From ZC4RG35 sp036375695 (GTDB taxonomy: Bacteria > Actinomycetota > Acidimicrobiia > Spongiisociales > ZC4RG35): 64,000 nt of DNA. Below the pieces are notes generated by a model. The model searched no databases and was not told where the DNA came from. It saw only the letters and a list, made by a program, of their open reading frames with translations. Made by a program: the position numbers and the translations under genes. The stretch is taken from NCBI GenBank assembly GCA_036375695.1, contig DASVBU010000037.1, forward strand, positions 1-64,000. The letters run 5' to 3'. Of this stretch, positions 34,421 through 42,789 are shown in pieces. Numbering within the stretch: the first letter of the stretch is position 1; each line of letters begins with the position of its first letter.

Positions 34421-34881
34421 CCGGCGGAGAGCTCCTCGGCGACGATCCGCGCCACCAGCGAGCCGTCGAGATCACTGCCGCGTGATTTCATCAGGGTCCC
34501 CGTGACGCGGCCAGCCGATTTCGGATCTCCGGCCACACCCAGGGACTCGATGGTCTCCCTGACCAGCTGCCGCGTCGCGTCCTCACCGAGCTTCTTGGGG
34601 AGCCAGCGGCCGAGGTATTCGATCTCGAAGCCCAGCTTCTCCGCCATCGCCGAACCCCGCTCCCCCATCTCCAGGTACTCCTGGCGGGTCTTGTCCATCC
34701 TCTTGACGTAGGAGGCGATGACCTTCTGGTACAGGGCATCGTCGACCTCACCGGAGAAGCCGGGCTCGGAACGGGCCGTGGACACCTCGGTCTGGACCTG
34801 ACGGATGACGTCCTTGCGGGCCTTGTCACCGGCGCGCATGGCGTCCTTCAACTCCTCCGCCAGCTCTTCACGGATGCCCAT
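34417..34881 (-). CDS. GatB/YqeY domain-containing protein
   Basis: A 154-residue YqeY-type protein. The start ATG at 34881 is preceded by GGAGGTCGAC, a strong ribosome-binding site; a TTG 12 bases earlier is less likely. VIRQVQTEVSTARSEPG, EYLGRWLPKKL and VTGTLMKSRGSDLDGSLV fit the family, which resembles the C-terminal helical domain of GatB and may act with tRNA-dependent amidation. First gene of the yqeY-ligase-vanZ unit and divergent from whiB. Confidence 0.93.
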   Translation of the reverse strand: MGIREELAEELKDAMRAGDKARKDVIRQVQTEVSTARSEPGFSGEVDDALYQKVIASYVKRMDKTRQEYLEMGERGSAMAEKLGFEIEYLGRWLPKKLGEDATRQLVRETIESLGVAGDPKSAGRVTGTLMKSRGSDLDGSLVARIVAEELSAG

Positions 34882-34910
34882 GTCGACCTCCAAATTCCCT
34901 CAGAAAATTG

Positions 34911-34939
34911 TTTACACGTCGCGAGCAGAACGGTACAGT
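34911..34939 (+). promoter_or_regulatory. sigma70-type promoter of whiB
   Basis: TTTACA (34911-34916), a 17-base spacer, and TACAGT (34934-34939) match the housekeeping promoter closely. Transcription would start near 34946, giving an 80-base leader that contains the TTGTGA-N6-TCACAA element. Confidence 0.7.
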
Positions 34940-34988
34940 TCCCCCCGGAAATCCCAGCGCGCCCAATTGCTCCTTCAGCCGGGTGCGT

Positions 34989-35006
34989 TTGTGAGAAGAA
35001 TCACAA
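34989..35006. promoter_or_regulatory. CRP-type operator in the whiB leader
   Basis: TTGTGAGAAGAATCACAA contains TGTGA-N6-TCACA, the exact CRP consensus, and differs from the ATP synthase operator only in the central six bases. It is downstream of the predicted promoter and 19 bases before the whiB start. In mycobacteria whiB1 is a CRP target, which supports the assignment; Rex is less likely because the inner AA/TT are missing. Confidence 0.65.
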
Positions 35007-35025
35007 TGTCCCGAGGAACCAAAGA

Positions 35026-35301
35026 GTGCTCACCACCACCATCACCACCGACTGGCGAGACCTGGCTGCGTGCCGTGATTCCGAGCCCAGCCTCTTCTTT
35101 CCCGTCGGCACCACCGGCCCGGCCGTAGAGCAGATCGAGGCCGCCATCAGCATCTGCATGTCCTGCACCGTCCGGGAGGAGTGCCTCCAGTACGCCCTGG
35201 AGACCAACCAGGAGTCGGGTGTCTGGGGCGGCTACGCCGAGGACGATCGTCGTCGGCTCCGCAAGCGCTGGCTCGCCGAACGGCGTCGCCGCGCCGTCTG
35301 A
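35026..35301 (+). CDS. WhiB-family iron-sulfur transcription factor
   Basis: A 91-residue WhiB protein starting with GTG. Four Cys ligands for the [4Fe-4S] cluster are Cys16, Cys44, Cys47 and Cys53; GVWGG is at residues 65-69, followed by a basic C-terminal tail (RRRLRKRWLAERRRRAV). Acts as a redox- or NO-responsive regulator that binds the housekeeping sigma factor. Subclass cannot be fixed. Preceded by a strong promoter and a CRP-type palindrome. Confidence 0.95.
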   Translation: MLTTTITTDWRDLAACRDSEPSLFFPVGTTGPAVEQIEAAISICMSCTVREECLQYALETNQESGVWGGYAEDDRRRLRKRWLAERRRRAV

Positions 35302-35317
35302 CCAGGCCGCAGTCTCT

Positions 35318-35542
35318 CTACGAACCCGCCGCGAAGCCCACGGTCTTCGGCGGCGCATCCTCGATCTCGACGAAGGCGACGTTCGCCACCGCGATGGCGA
35401 CGCTGTGCCCCTTGGAGTCGGTGAACCAAGCCAGACCACCGGCTTGCATCGCCTCTTCCATCTGCTTCTTGAACACGTCGGCGTCGTCGATTTCCAACTC
35501 GACGAGCTTGTCCGTCTGAGCGATGCCGATCCGAACTTTCAT
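35318..35542 (-). CDS. DUF3107 family protein
   Basis: A 74-residue actinobacterial small protein of unknown function. Starts MKVRIGIAQTDKLVELEID; the core AIAVANVAFVEIE follows. The family is confined to actinobacteria. It is convergent with whiB and divergent from the LysM gene. Confidence 0.9.
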   Translation of the reverse strand: MKVRIGIAQTDKLVELEIDDADVFKKQMEEAMQAGGLAWFTDSKGHSVAIAVANVAFVEIEDAPPKTVGFAAGS

Positions 35543-35614
35543 GGGCCTTCGATTCCTCCTGCGAGCATCGTAACCCCCTTCCGGAGCTCAGCCGACCGGC
35601 ATAGCTTCGACGTC

Positions 35615-35941
35615 ATGGGACGTGAGGCCGCACGCGTGCTGCTGCTCACCGCGCTCGTCGCCGCAGTTCTCGCAACCTCCCAGTCCGGACTGGCGGAGAC
35701 GGGCGTCCGCCTCCCTGCCCTGCCGACAGCAGCTGGGCACTCGCCGGCCACAGACACCGTCACCGTCGCTCCCGGTGACCACTTCTGGAAGATCTCGGCG
35801 CGTCGTCTCGCCGAGATCGAGCCCGAGGCACCGGTGGGGCCCTACTGGCGCAAGGTCGTGGAGGTCAACCTGGACAACATCAGGTCCGGCGACCCCGACC
35901 TCATCTATCCCGGTGAGGTCGTGGAGCTTCCGGCGCCCTAG
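35615..35941 (+). CDS. secreted LysM-domain protein
   Basis: A 108-residue exported protein. Signal peptide in about the first 27 residues (LLLTALVAAVLATSQSGLA), then a short spacer and one LysM domain: VTVAPGDHFWKISARRL ... YWRKVVEVNLDNIRSGDPDLIYPGEVVELP. LysM binds peptidoglycan, so the protein should stay at the cell wall. The gene ends 4 bases into the stop of the convergent sugar dehydrogenase. Start is the ATG at 35615. Confidence 0.85.
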   Translation: MGREAARVLLLTALVAAVLATSQSGLAETGVRLPALPTAAGHSPATDTVTVAPGDHFWKISARRLAEIEPEAPVGPYWRKVVEVNLDNIRSGDPDLIYPGEVVELPAP

Positions 35942-37275
35942 CGGATGGCAACCAGGCGGTAGACCGTCCCCGGCGAGGAGCTGGGCTCCGACCATGTGGT
36001 GATGAGCAGCTCGCCGTCGCCGTCGAGACCGAAGCTGGTCACGTACTGGACGCTGTCCTCTCCACCCAGGTCCTCGGTCCAGTCCCGTTCTTCGGTCACC
36101 TGACCGTCGACCAGCTTGAACGAGCGGATCCAGCGGCCCACCCAGTCGGCGTAGAAGTAGGTCCCGTTCAGCTCCGGGATCTGCGAGCCCCGGTAGACGA
36201 AGCCGCCGGTGACCGACAGGCCCTCCTCGTGGGTGTAGGTGATCACCGGAAGCGTGTAGTCGGAGGGGTCGCAGTCACGCTTGTGGAAGCAGCGGGTCCC
36301 CTCGACGTCGGACCAGCCGAAGTTGTACCCGCCCGCGGAGATGGAGACGGCATTGATCTCCTCGATGTCGGCGTGGCCCACATCCCCGATGTAGATCATC
36401 TCATCGACCGGGTCGATGGAGAACCGCCACGGGTTGCGCAAGCCGTAGGCCCAGACTTCGGGAGCGCCGCCGCCGTCGACGAAGGGGTTGTCCGGCGGGA
36501 CGACATAGGGGTCACCCCCGTCGACGTCGATGCGGAGGATCGTGCCGAAGATCGTGTCGGGGTTCTGACCCTGGTCCCGGGATGCGGCGCCGTCGCCAAC
36601 CGAGGCCCACAGGTAGCCATCGGGCCCGAACTGGAGGTTGCCTGCGTAGTGCCGGGGCTCGCTGGCGTTGGGCGGGTTGCGGACCTCGTCGAGGACGATC
36701 TTCTCGCTGTCCCGGTCCGCCACGTTGGGGTCGGTGTCGCTGACGCTGAATTCGGCGATCTGACGGTTCTCCTGCGAGGTGTAGTAGACGAAGAAGCGAC
36801 CGTTGTTGGCGTAATCGGGGTGGAAAGCAAGCCCCAGCAGTCCCTGCTCGATGCCTGCCGCCAGGACCCGGTCGGTGAGGTCGAGGAACGGCTGTTCCAG
36901 CAGGTTGCCGTCGGCGTCGATGACCCGGATGATCCCCTCCCGTTGCACCACGAAGATCCGGTCGTCGCCCTGGGGCGCCGTCGCCACGACCGGCCCCCGG
37001 AGACCCTCGTGTATCACCTCGAGCTCGACCCCCTGCAGATCACCGAGCGGCGTGGTCGTCGACTGCCCGGGAACGGTGCTCCCACCGGGAAGCGTGGTCG
37101 ACCCTCCGTCACCTGTGGTGCTGGACGAGCCCGGAGTGGGAGTCGTCGGATCGGGGCCGGGTCCACGTCCACGGAAGAAGATCGCTCCCACGACGAAGAC
37201 GACCAGGAAGAGGAGGAGCAGGAGTCGGACTCGCGCCACGTCGGGCGATGGGGTCTGACGATGCCGGGCGGTCAC
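35938..37275 (-). CDS. PQQ-dependent sugar dehydrogenase family protein (membrane-anchored)
   Basis: A 445-residue protein with one N-terminal membrane segment (LLLLLFLVVFVVGAIFF at about 17-33), a Pro/Thr/Ser-rich linker (to about residue 78), then a six-bladed GSDH/soluble glucose dehydrogenase beta-propeller. FLDLTDRVLAAGIEQGLLGLAFHPDY, GNLQFGPDGYLWASVGDG and YGLRNPWRFSIDP are the typical blocks. It would oxidise sugars or alcohols outside the membrane with PQQ; whether PQQ is bound is not shown, and no pqq genes are in the window. Confidence 0.88.
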   Translation of the reverse strand: MTARHRQTPSPDVARVRLLLLLFLVVFVVGAIFFRGRGPGPDPTTPTPGSSSTTGDGGSTTLPGGSTVPGQSTTTPLGDLQGVELEVIHEGLRGPVVATAPQGDDRIFVVQREGIIRVIDADGNLLEQPFLDLTDRVLAAGIEQGLLGLAFHPDYANNGRFFVYYTSQENRQIAEFSVSDTDPNVADRDSEKIVLDEVRNPPNASEPRHYAGNLQFGPDGYLWASVGDGAASRDQGQNPDTIFGTILRIDVDGGDPYVVPPDNPFVDGGGAPEVWAYGLRNPWRFSIDPVDEMIYIGDVGHADIEEINAVSISAGGYNFGWSDVEGTRCFHKRDCDPSDYTLPVITYTHEEGLSVTGGFVYRGSQIPELNGTYFYADWVGRWIRSFKLVDGQVTEERDWTEDLGGEDSVQYVTSFGLDGDGELLITTWSEPSSSPGTVYRLVAIR

Positions 37276-37302
37276 GACTCGCCAGCGTACAACGCCTGTG
37301 GG

Positions 37303-38274
37303 TTAGGCGTTGTCGCCGAGGAAGATCTCCGAGACCGAAGACTCCATGAAGATCGCCTGGAGCGTCTCGGCCAGGATCGGGGAGATGGAGAGGACGGTCA
37401 CCTTGTCCAGCGCCTCCACGTCGGGTCGTGGGGGCAGTGTGTTGGTCACGATTACCTCGTCGATCGGTGCGTTCTTGAGTCGGTCCACCGCCGGGTCGGA
37501 GAAGATGCCGTGGGTGGCGGCCACGCGGACGCTCAATGCGCCCTGGTTCTTCACCATCTCGGCGGCGTTCACCACGGTCCCGGCGGTGTCGATCATGTCG
37601 TCGACGATCACCACGTGACGACCGTCGACGCCTCCGGACATCGACAGGGCGGTGGACTCGTTGTGGGTGGTCGGGTCGCGCCGCTTGTAGATGAAGCCGA
37701 CGCTGGCGTCGAGACGGCGGGCGTAGCGCTCGGCCCGCTTCACACCGCCGGCATCGGGTGACAGGACGATGGTGTCTCCATTCAGCCTCTCCGCCAGATA
37801 GTCCGAGATGATCGGAAGAGCGGTCAGGTGGTCCCACGACTTGTCGATGAACCCCTGGAGCTGACCGGTGTGCAGGTCGACCGAGACGAGCCGGTCGGCA
37901 CCCGCCTGCATGAACAGGTCGGCGATGAGCCGGGCCGAGATCGGCTCCCTGGGAAGGGCCTTCTTGTCCTGGCGTGAATATGGGAAGAACGGCACTACCG
38001 CGGTGATCCGGCGGGCCGACGCCCGCTTCAGGGCGTCGATCGTGATCAACTGCTCCATGATCAGGTCGTTGATCCCGGGGCCGTGGCTCTGGATCACGAA
38101 GCAGTCGGCCCCACGCACGCTCTCGATGGGACGGACGTAGATCTCGCCGTTGGCGAATCGGGATATCTCGATGCGACCGAGCTTGGTGCCCAGCACCTCG
38201 GTCACCTCTTCCGCCAGGGGCACGTTGGCGCTCCCGGAGAAGACCATCATTCGCTTGCGGGAGACGATCTCCAA
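37303..38274 (-). CDS. prs: ribose-phosphate pyrophosphokinase
   Basis: Makes PRPP from ribose 5-phosphate and ATP for nucleotide, His and Trp synthesis. 323 residues with a TTG start at 38274, 1 base after the glmU stop; a MetMet at 38250 is a possible later start. VPFFPYSRQDKKALPREPISARLIAD, VVLSPDAGG and VVIVDDMIDTAGTV (PRPP loop) are diagnostic. Always behind glmU in actinobacteria. Confidence 0.97.
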   Translation of the reverse strand: MEIVSRKRMMVFSGSANVPLAEEVTEVLGTKLGRIEISRFANGEIYVRPIESVRGADCFVIQSHGPGINDLIMEQLITIDALKRASARRITAVVPFFPYSRQDKKALPREPISARLIADLFMQAGADRLVSVDLHTGQLQGFIDKSWDHLTALPIISDYLAERLNGDTIVLSPDAGGVKRAERYARRLDASVGFIYKRRDPTTHNESTALSMSGGVDGRHVVIVDDMIDTAGTVVNAAEMVKNQGALSVRVAATHGIFSDPAVDRLKNAPIDEVIVTNTLPPRPDVEALDKVTVLSISPILAETLQAIFMESSVSEIFLGDNA

Positions 38275-38275
38275 A

Positions 38276-39685
38276 TCAGGCCTCCGCCTCCGGAGCGGTC
38301 TTGCGGGCCTTTCGTTTCTCAGCGTAGCCGGGGATCTGGGTCTGCTCACTTCGCTCGAGGGCCAGGGCGTCGTCCGGAACGTCCTCGGTGATCACCGATC
38401 CGGCGCCGGTGATCGCTCGATTCCCGATGCTGACCGGTGCGACGAGCATCGTGTCCGACCCGATGAAGGCGTCCTCCCCGATGACGGTCTCGTATTTGTG
38501 GTAGCCGTCGAAGTTGCACGTGATGGTCCCGGCGCCGATGTTGGACCGGGCCCCCACGGTGGCGTCGCCCAGGTACGAGAGGTGGGGCGCCTTGGCCCCC
38601 TCGCCGAGGGTCGTCTTCTTGGTCTCGACGAAGGTGCCCACTTTGGAGCCCTTCTCCATCACGGTCCCGGGCCGCAACGACGCGTACGGGCCGACGGTGC
38701 ACTCCTCCCCGACCGCGGCGGACCGAAGCACGGCGTACCACACGGTGGCGTTGGGGCCGATCGTGGAATCGACCGCGAAGACGTCGGGCCCGACCTGGGC
38801 ACCCGCGGCCACCCTGGTCTCGCCCTGCAGGTAGACACCCGGATAGATCCGCGCCCCGGGCTCGATCTCGACCGTTGCGTCGATGTAGGTCCGCTCCGGA
38901 TCGAGCATCCACACACCGGACTCCATCAGCCTCTGGTTGATCTCACGGCGCTTGGCGGCTTGCGCCTCGGCGAGTTGGTCCTGTGAGTTGATGCCTGCCA
39001 CCTCCTCCGGTGTGCCTCTCACCGCCATCAGCTTGTGGCCCGCAGCGGCGAGGATGCCGACGACGTCCGTCAGGTAGTACTCGCCCTGACGGTTGTCAGC
39101 TTTCACTTGTCGCAGCGATTCTGCCAACTTCCCCGCCCGCACCGCGTAGATGCCGGCGTTGACCTCCGTTATCGCACGCTGCTCCTCCGTGGCGTCCCGG
39201 TCTTCGACGACGCCGACCACGAAGCCCTCCTCGTCACGAAGGATCCGACCGTATCCCGCGGGGTCCTCCAGATCGGCGGTGACCATTCGCAGGACCTCAC
39301 CCCCATCGAGCGACGCCAGCTCCCGGATCAGGTCGGATCCCAGCATCGGTGTGTCCCCATACAGGACCACGACGACATCGTCGGGGTCGGGCTCTCCCAG
39401 TTCTGCCAACGCCACCTGTGTGGCGTGCCCGGTGCCGAGTTGTTCTTCCTGGAACGCGGTCGTCGTGCCTTCGGGCAGGGCGGCCCGCACCTGGTCGGCA
39501 CCGTGCCCGACGACCACGACCAGCGAGTCGGGCTGCAGAGGCCTGACGGCGTCGATGACCCAGCGCACCAGTGGACGACCCGCAACCTCTTGGGCGACCT
39601 TGGGCAACGGGGAGAACATCCGCTTGCCCTGCCCTGCGGCAAGGATCACGACATGGGTTGCCAGGCGGGCCTCCTGTTCGGGCAA
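38276..39685 (-). CDS. glmU: bifunctional UDP-GlcNAc pyrophosphorylase / GlcN-1-P acetyltransferase
   Basis: Last two steps of UDP-GlcNAc synthesis for peptidoglycan. 469 residues: N-terminal pyrophosphorylase domain with VVILAAGQGKRMFSPLPKV (the family loop) and QLGTGHATQVAL, and a C-terminal left-handed beta-helix of hexapeptide repeats with NIGAGTITCNFDGYHKYET. Starts with TTG at 39685, only 2 bases after the tRNA-Gln gene; the start is therefore not fully certain. Followed by prs. Confidence 0.96.
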   Translation of the reverse strand: MPEQEARLATHVVILAAGQGKRMFSPLPKVAQEVAGRPLVRWVIDAVRPLQPDSLVVVVGHGADQVRAALPEGTTTAFQEEQLGTGHATQVALAELGEPDPDDVVVVLYGDTPMLGSDLIRELASLDGGEVLRMVTADLEDPAGYGRILRDEEGFVVGVVEDRDATEEQRAITEVNAGIYAVRAGKLAESLRQVKADNRQGEYYLTDVVGILAAAGHKLMAVRGTPEEVAGINSQDQLAEAQAAKRREINQRLMESGVWMLDPERTYIDATVEIEPGARIYPGVYLQGETRVAAGAQVGPDVFAVDSTIGPNATVWYAVLRSAAVGEECTVGPYASLRPGTVMEKGSKVGTFVETKKTTLGEGAKAPHLSYLGDATVGARSNIGAGTITCNFDGYHKYETVIGEDAFIGSDTMLVAPVSIGNRAITGAGSVITEDVPDDALALERSEQTQIPGYAEKRKARKTAPEAEA

Positions 39686-39686
39686 G

Positions 39687-39758
39687 CTGGGGGGGCAGGA
39701 CTCGAACCCACTCCTACAGGACCAAAACCTGCCGTGCTACCGGTTACACCACCCCCCA
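39687..39758 (-). tRNA. tRNA-Gln (anticodon TTG)
   Basis: Minus strand: acceptor TGGGGGG/CCCCCCA with the U1-A72 pair typical of tRNA-Gln, D arm GGTG-TAACCGGTAG-CAC, anticodon stem GCAGG/CCTGT with loop TTTTGGT giving anticodon TTG (codon CAA), T arm GTGGG-TTCGAGT-CCTGC. Discriminator G. It sits directly in front of glmU, so the two may be transcribed together. Confidence 0.95.
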
Positions 39759-39776
39759 ATTCCGCGGTGCCGGGTA

Positions 39777-39795
39777 CGTGGTACCGGGTACCTGG
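39777..39795. repeat. dispersed intergenic repeat, copy near tRNA-Gln
   Basis: CGTGGTACCGGGTACCTGG matches 17 of 19 bases of 29548-29566. Both copies lie within about 40 bases of a tRNA gene. Confidence 0.65.
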
Positions 39796-39863
39796 GCGGG
39801 AGGCTCAGGTTAACCCCGGCGGCACCTCATCTTCGTCCGGCGCCGGCCCTAGCCTCGCAACCC

Positions 39864-40358
39864 GTGCGCACCAGATGTGAAGGCTGCTACGCCGAGCTCG
39901 AGGGGGTCGACGGCCCGACCCACCGCTACATCGGCGCCTCGCCCGCCTGCTGGGCGATCTACACCGAGTTGATGGCCACCGGACTCCCCCCGTCGCCGAG
40001 GGCACCACTGCTCGTCGACGCCTACGCCGCCCAGCACCCCGGGGGCACCAGCCCCCAGGCGACGCAGTCGGTCGCCGTGCACCTCGTCACCCTGGAAGCG
40101 GTCGTCACCCACGGGCACCCTCTGGGACGAGCCGTCTCTCTGCGTCAGTCCGCCGTCGAGCACGGGCGCCGGACGGGCGGGTACCCGAAGCTCGAGCCTG
40201 TGCCCTCCGCCTGGCCGGTCACCGTCGCCCAACTTGCCGGCGGTGACGGTGCGCTCGTCGACCGGATGGTGGATGGCGTCCTGGCGTCCTGGAAGGAGCT
40301 CCATGCCGATCAGGTCGACGCCTGGTACCGGGCGTCGCTCCAGTTGACGCGCTCCTAG
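39864..40358 (+). CDS. DUF5946 family protein
   Basis: A 164-residue cytoplasmic protein starting with GTG at 39864. CEGCYAELEGVDGPTHRYIGASPACWAIY at the N-terminus and LVDAYAAQHPGGTSPQATQSVAVHL are the family features; two Cys in CEGC could bind metal. Function unknown. Convergent with ispE (4-base overlap). Confidence 0.8.
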   Translation: MRTRCEGCYAELEGVDGPTHRYIGASPACWAIYTELMATGLPPSPRAPLLVDAYAAQHPGGTSPQATQSVAVHLVTLEAVVTHGHPLGRAVSLRQSAVEHGRRTGGYPKLEPVPSAWPVTVAQLAGGDGALVDRMVDGVLASWKELHADQVDAWYRASLQLTRS

Positions 40359-41215
40359 CCTTCTTCTTCGACGACCTCGGCCACCCCCCGTGGCCGGGCT
40401 TCGACCCCGATGGACACCGAGCACAGGTCGGCCACCGCCTCGGCGGCGTCCTTCGCCTCGTCGAGGGTGGGGAACATCCCGAAGCAACCCGAGCCCGAAC
40501 CCGTCAGCAACACGGGCATGTCCCATCGGAACCTGAGCTCGGCCATGAAGTCGGCCAGGTCCGGCTCGAGCCGGATCGCCGCCGGGGTGAGATCGTTGCG
40601 CAGGGGCATCCCGCCACGGAGCGCCGGGGGGATGGACTTCTCGGGCAGTGCCTCTCCTTCGGGCCCCTCGAGCTCGTCCCACGCCCGAAACACGGCGGCC
40701 GTGTCGAGCCGGAACGGCGGCACCGCGACGGCGAACGACACGTCCTCGACGGGTGGTTCTTCGGTGAGCCGCTCCCCGATGCCCGACATAACCAGGGTCC
40801 CACCGACCAGGAAGAGGGGGACATCGGCACCGAGTCTCACCGCTAGGGGAGCCACCTCCTCTCGACTCAGCCCGGCGGTCTTCGCCGCCGCCATGAGAGT
40901 GGCGGCGGCGTTCGAGCTGCCACCACCGACACCGGCGCCGACCGGCAGTTCCTTGGCGACCACCACGCGTTGGGCGGGGAACGATCGGAGGGAGCGGACT
41001 GCGGCGAGGCCTCGGGAGATCAGGTTGTCCTCGGGGTCGATGTCGGGGTGATCGATCTCGATGAGGTCGTCGCGATCGTCGATCTCCTCGAAGGAGAGGC
41101 GGTCACACCACTCGATCGTCTGCACCAATGATTGGAGCGGGTGGTAGCCGTCCGGTCGTGCCGGCGACACCAGCAGCGAGAGGTTCAGCTTTCCCGGGGC
41201 CTCCCAGCGTGTCAC
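40355..41215 (-). CDS. ispE: 4-diphosphocytidyl-2-C-methyl-D-erythritol kinase
   Basis: GHMP kinase of the MEP isoprenoid pathway, 286 residues. Substrate region APGKLNLSLLV, ATP-binding GVGGGSSNAAATLMA and C-terminal LTGSGSGCFGMF are the three GHMP motifs. Starts with GTG at 41215 and overlaps the rsmA stop by 4 bases. The tatD-rsmA-ispE order is a common actinobacterial arrangement. Confidence 0.95.
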   Translation of the reverse strand: MTRWEAPGKLNLSLLVSPARPDGYHPLQSLVQTIEWCDRLSFEEIDDRDDLIEIDHPDIDPEDNLISRGLAAVRSLRSFPAQRVVVAKELPVGAGVGGGSSNAAATLMAAAKTAGLSREEVAPLAVRLGADVPLFLVGGTLVMSGIGERLTEEPPVEDVSFAVAVPPFRLDTAAVFRAWDELEGPEGEALPEKSIPPALRGGMPLRNDLTPAAIRLEPDLADFMAELRFRWDMPVLLTGSGSGCFGMFPTLDEAKDAAEAVADLCSVSIGVEARPRGVAEVVEEEG

Positions 41216-42018
41216 GACAAAACCTCCGCCAGCCGGAGGTACTCCTCGGGGGAAAGGTCCTCGGCGCGACTCGCCGGGTCGACCCCGGCCTCGGCGAGGA
41301 CTCCCACGATGTCCGGATGGACGTGCGCCAGGGACGCCCGGACCATCTTGCGGCGCTTGGAGAAAGCGGTCCGAGCCAGGTCGACGGCCTTCTCGGCATG
41401 CTCGGATGCGGGCCGTCGGTCGATGCCGACCACCACCGACTCGACTCTCGGAGCCGGGTAGAAGACCTGGGGAGGGACCCGGAACAACAGCTTCGCCTCC
41501 CCGTGCATCCCCACCACCACCGATGGCACTCCATACTCCTCCTCACCCACACCGGCGACGAAGCGCTCCCCGACCTCGCGCTGCACCATGATCACGAGGC
41601 GTCGGAACGCGGGTGCGTGACGGAGTATGTCCAGCACCAGACCGGTGCCCACGTTGTAGGGGAGATTCGCCACCAGCGTCCACGGAGGGTCGGGGAACTC
41701 GGCCCCGAAGTCGACGGCGGTGGCGTCGGCGAATCGAATCTCGACGGGGAGGCCCTCGGTCACCTCCTCGAGGATCGGTCTCAGTCCTTCGTCGAACTCG
41801 TACGCCACCACCGACGCGCCCGTCGAGGCCAGCGCCACGGTGAGGGTGCCGGTGCCGGCGCCTACCTCCACAACTCGATCGCCAGGGCCCACACCCGATG
41901 CCGTGACGATCCGGCGCGTCACGTTGGGGTCGGCGAGGAAATGTTGCCCGAGACGATGGCGGGGCCGGAGACCGTGTCTCTCCAGCAGCCGGGCGATCTC
42001 GGTGCGGGTCTGGCTCAT
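41212..42018 (-). CDS. rsmA: 16S rRNA (adenine1518-N6/adenine1519-N6)-dimethyltransferase
   Basis: KsgA/RsmA methyltransferase, 268 residues, dimethylates two adenines in helix 45 late in 30S assembly. RHRLGQHFLADPNV, VVEVGAGTGTLTVALA and the catalytic NLPYN (VANLPYNVGTG) are visible, as is the C-terminal FSKRRKMVRASLAH. Overlaps tatD and ispE by 4 bases each. Confidence 0.96.
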   Translation of the reverse strand: MSQTRTEIARLLERHGLRPRHRLGQHFLADPNVTRRIVTASGVGPGDRVVEVGAGTGTLTVALASTGASVVAYEFDEGLRPILEEVTEGLPVEIRFADATAVDFGAEFPDPPWTLVANLPYNVGTGLVLDILRHAPAFRRLVIMVQREVGERFVAGVGEEEYGVPSVVVGMHGEAKLLFRVPPQVFYPAPRVESVVVGIDRRPASEHAEKAVDLARTAFSKRRKMVRASLAHVHPDIVGVLAEAGVDPASRAEDLSPEEYLRLAEVLS

Positions 42019-42770
42019 CCCCGGAACACCCTCTCGGCGTTGGCAGTCGTGATCTTCGCCACCTCTTCCACCGAAAGACTCCAGACATCGGCCAGGGCGG
42101 CGCCGACCAGTGCCACCCAGGCCGGCTCGTTCCGCTCCCCGCGATGTGGTGGCGGGGCCAGGTAGGGAGTGTCGGTCTCCACCAACGCTCGCTCCGGAGG
42201 AACCAGTTCGGCTCCGAGACGAACCGTGTCACCTGTCTCGAAGGCAACAACGCCCGAGTAGGAGAACATCACGCCCAGGTCGAGGAAGCGACGTGTCCAT
42301 CTCCGTCCCCCGGTCCAGCTGTGCAGCACCGCCACGCGTGCTGCGCCGGTCTCCTCGAGGACGTCGTGGACCTGCTTGAAGGCGTCGCGGCAATGGACGA
42401 TCAAGGGTTTGCTCAGTCCCAACGCCAGGAGCGCATGGGCGCGGAAGGAAGCGACCTGGTCCTCGAACGGTGAGTGCATCCGATAGCGATCCAATCCGGT
42501 CTCCCCGATGGCGGCGACCGCGGGAGCGAGAACCTCGACGCCGGGCCACTCCTCGGCGAAGCGGCTCGCCTCGTGAGGATGGAGACCCGCCGTGGCGAGA
42601 ATCCGATCCGGGAACTCGCCGGCCAGCTCAGCCGAGGCCCGTGAACTGGCCAGGTCGACACCCGGCGCCACCACCCACGCCACTTCGGGTGCGCGCTCCA
42701 AGAGCTCGGAGGGTGACCGCCCGTCGAGTTGGAGATGGCAATGGGTGTCGACCCAGCGCACAGACGGCAC
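42015..42770 (-). CDS. tatD: TatD-family metal-dependent hydrolase
   Basis: A 251-residue amidohydrolase-fold nuclease or deacylase. DTHCHLQLDG gives the first metal-binding His pair; AIGETGLDRY and VHCRDA are next; PLIVHCRDAFK and ALVETDTPYLAP complete the site. Start GTG at 42770 has GGAG at good spacing; a GTG at 42761 is possible. The start is only 19 bases from the divergent abrB start, so promoters must overlap. Confidence 0.92.
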   Translation of the reverse strand: MPSVRWVDTHCHLQLDGRSPSELLERAPEVAWVVAPGVDLASSRASAELAGEFPDRILATAGLHPHEASRFAEEWPGVEVLAPAVAAIGETGLDRYRMHSPFEDQVASFRAHALLALGLSKPLIVHCRDAFKQVHDVLEETGAARVAVLHSWTGGRRWTRRFLDLGVMFSYSGVVAFETGDTVRLGAELVPPERALVETDTPYLAPPPHRGERNEPAWVALVGAALADVWSLSVEEVAKITTANAERVFRG

Positions 42771-42789
42771 GGTAGGCTCCAGGCGCCCC

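Noticed and set aside
35219..35614. N-terminal extension of the LysM gene overlapping whiB and DUF3107
   Set aside because: The signal peptide begins at 35615; upstream codons are shadows of DUF3107.
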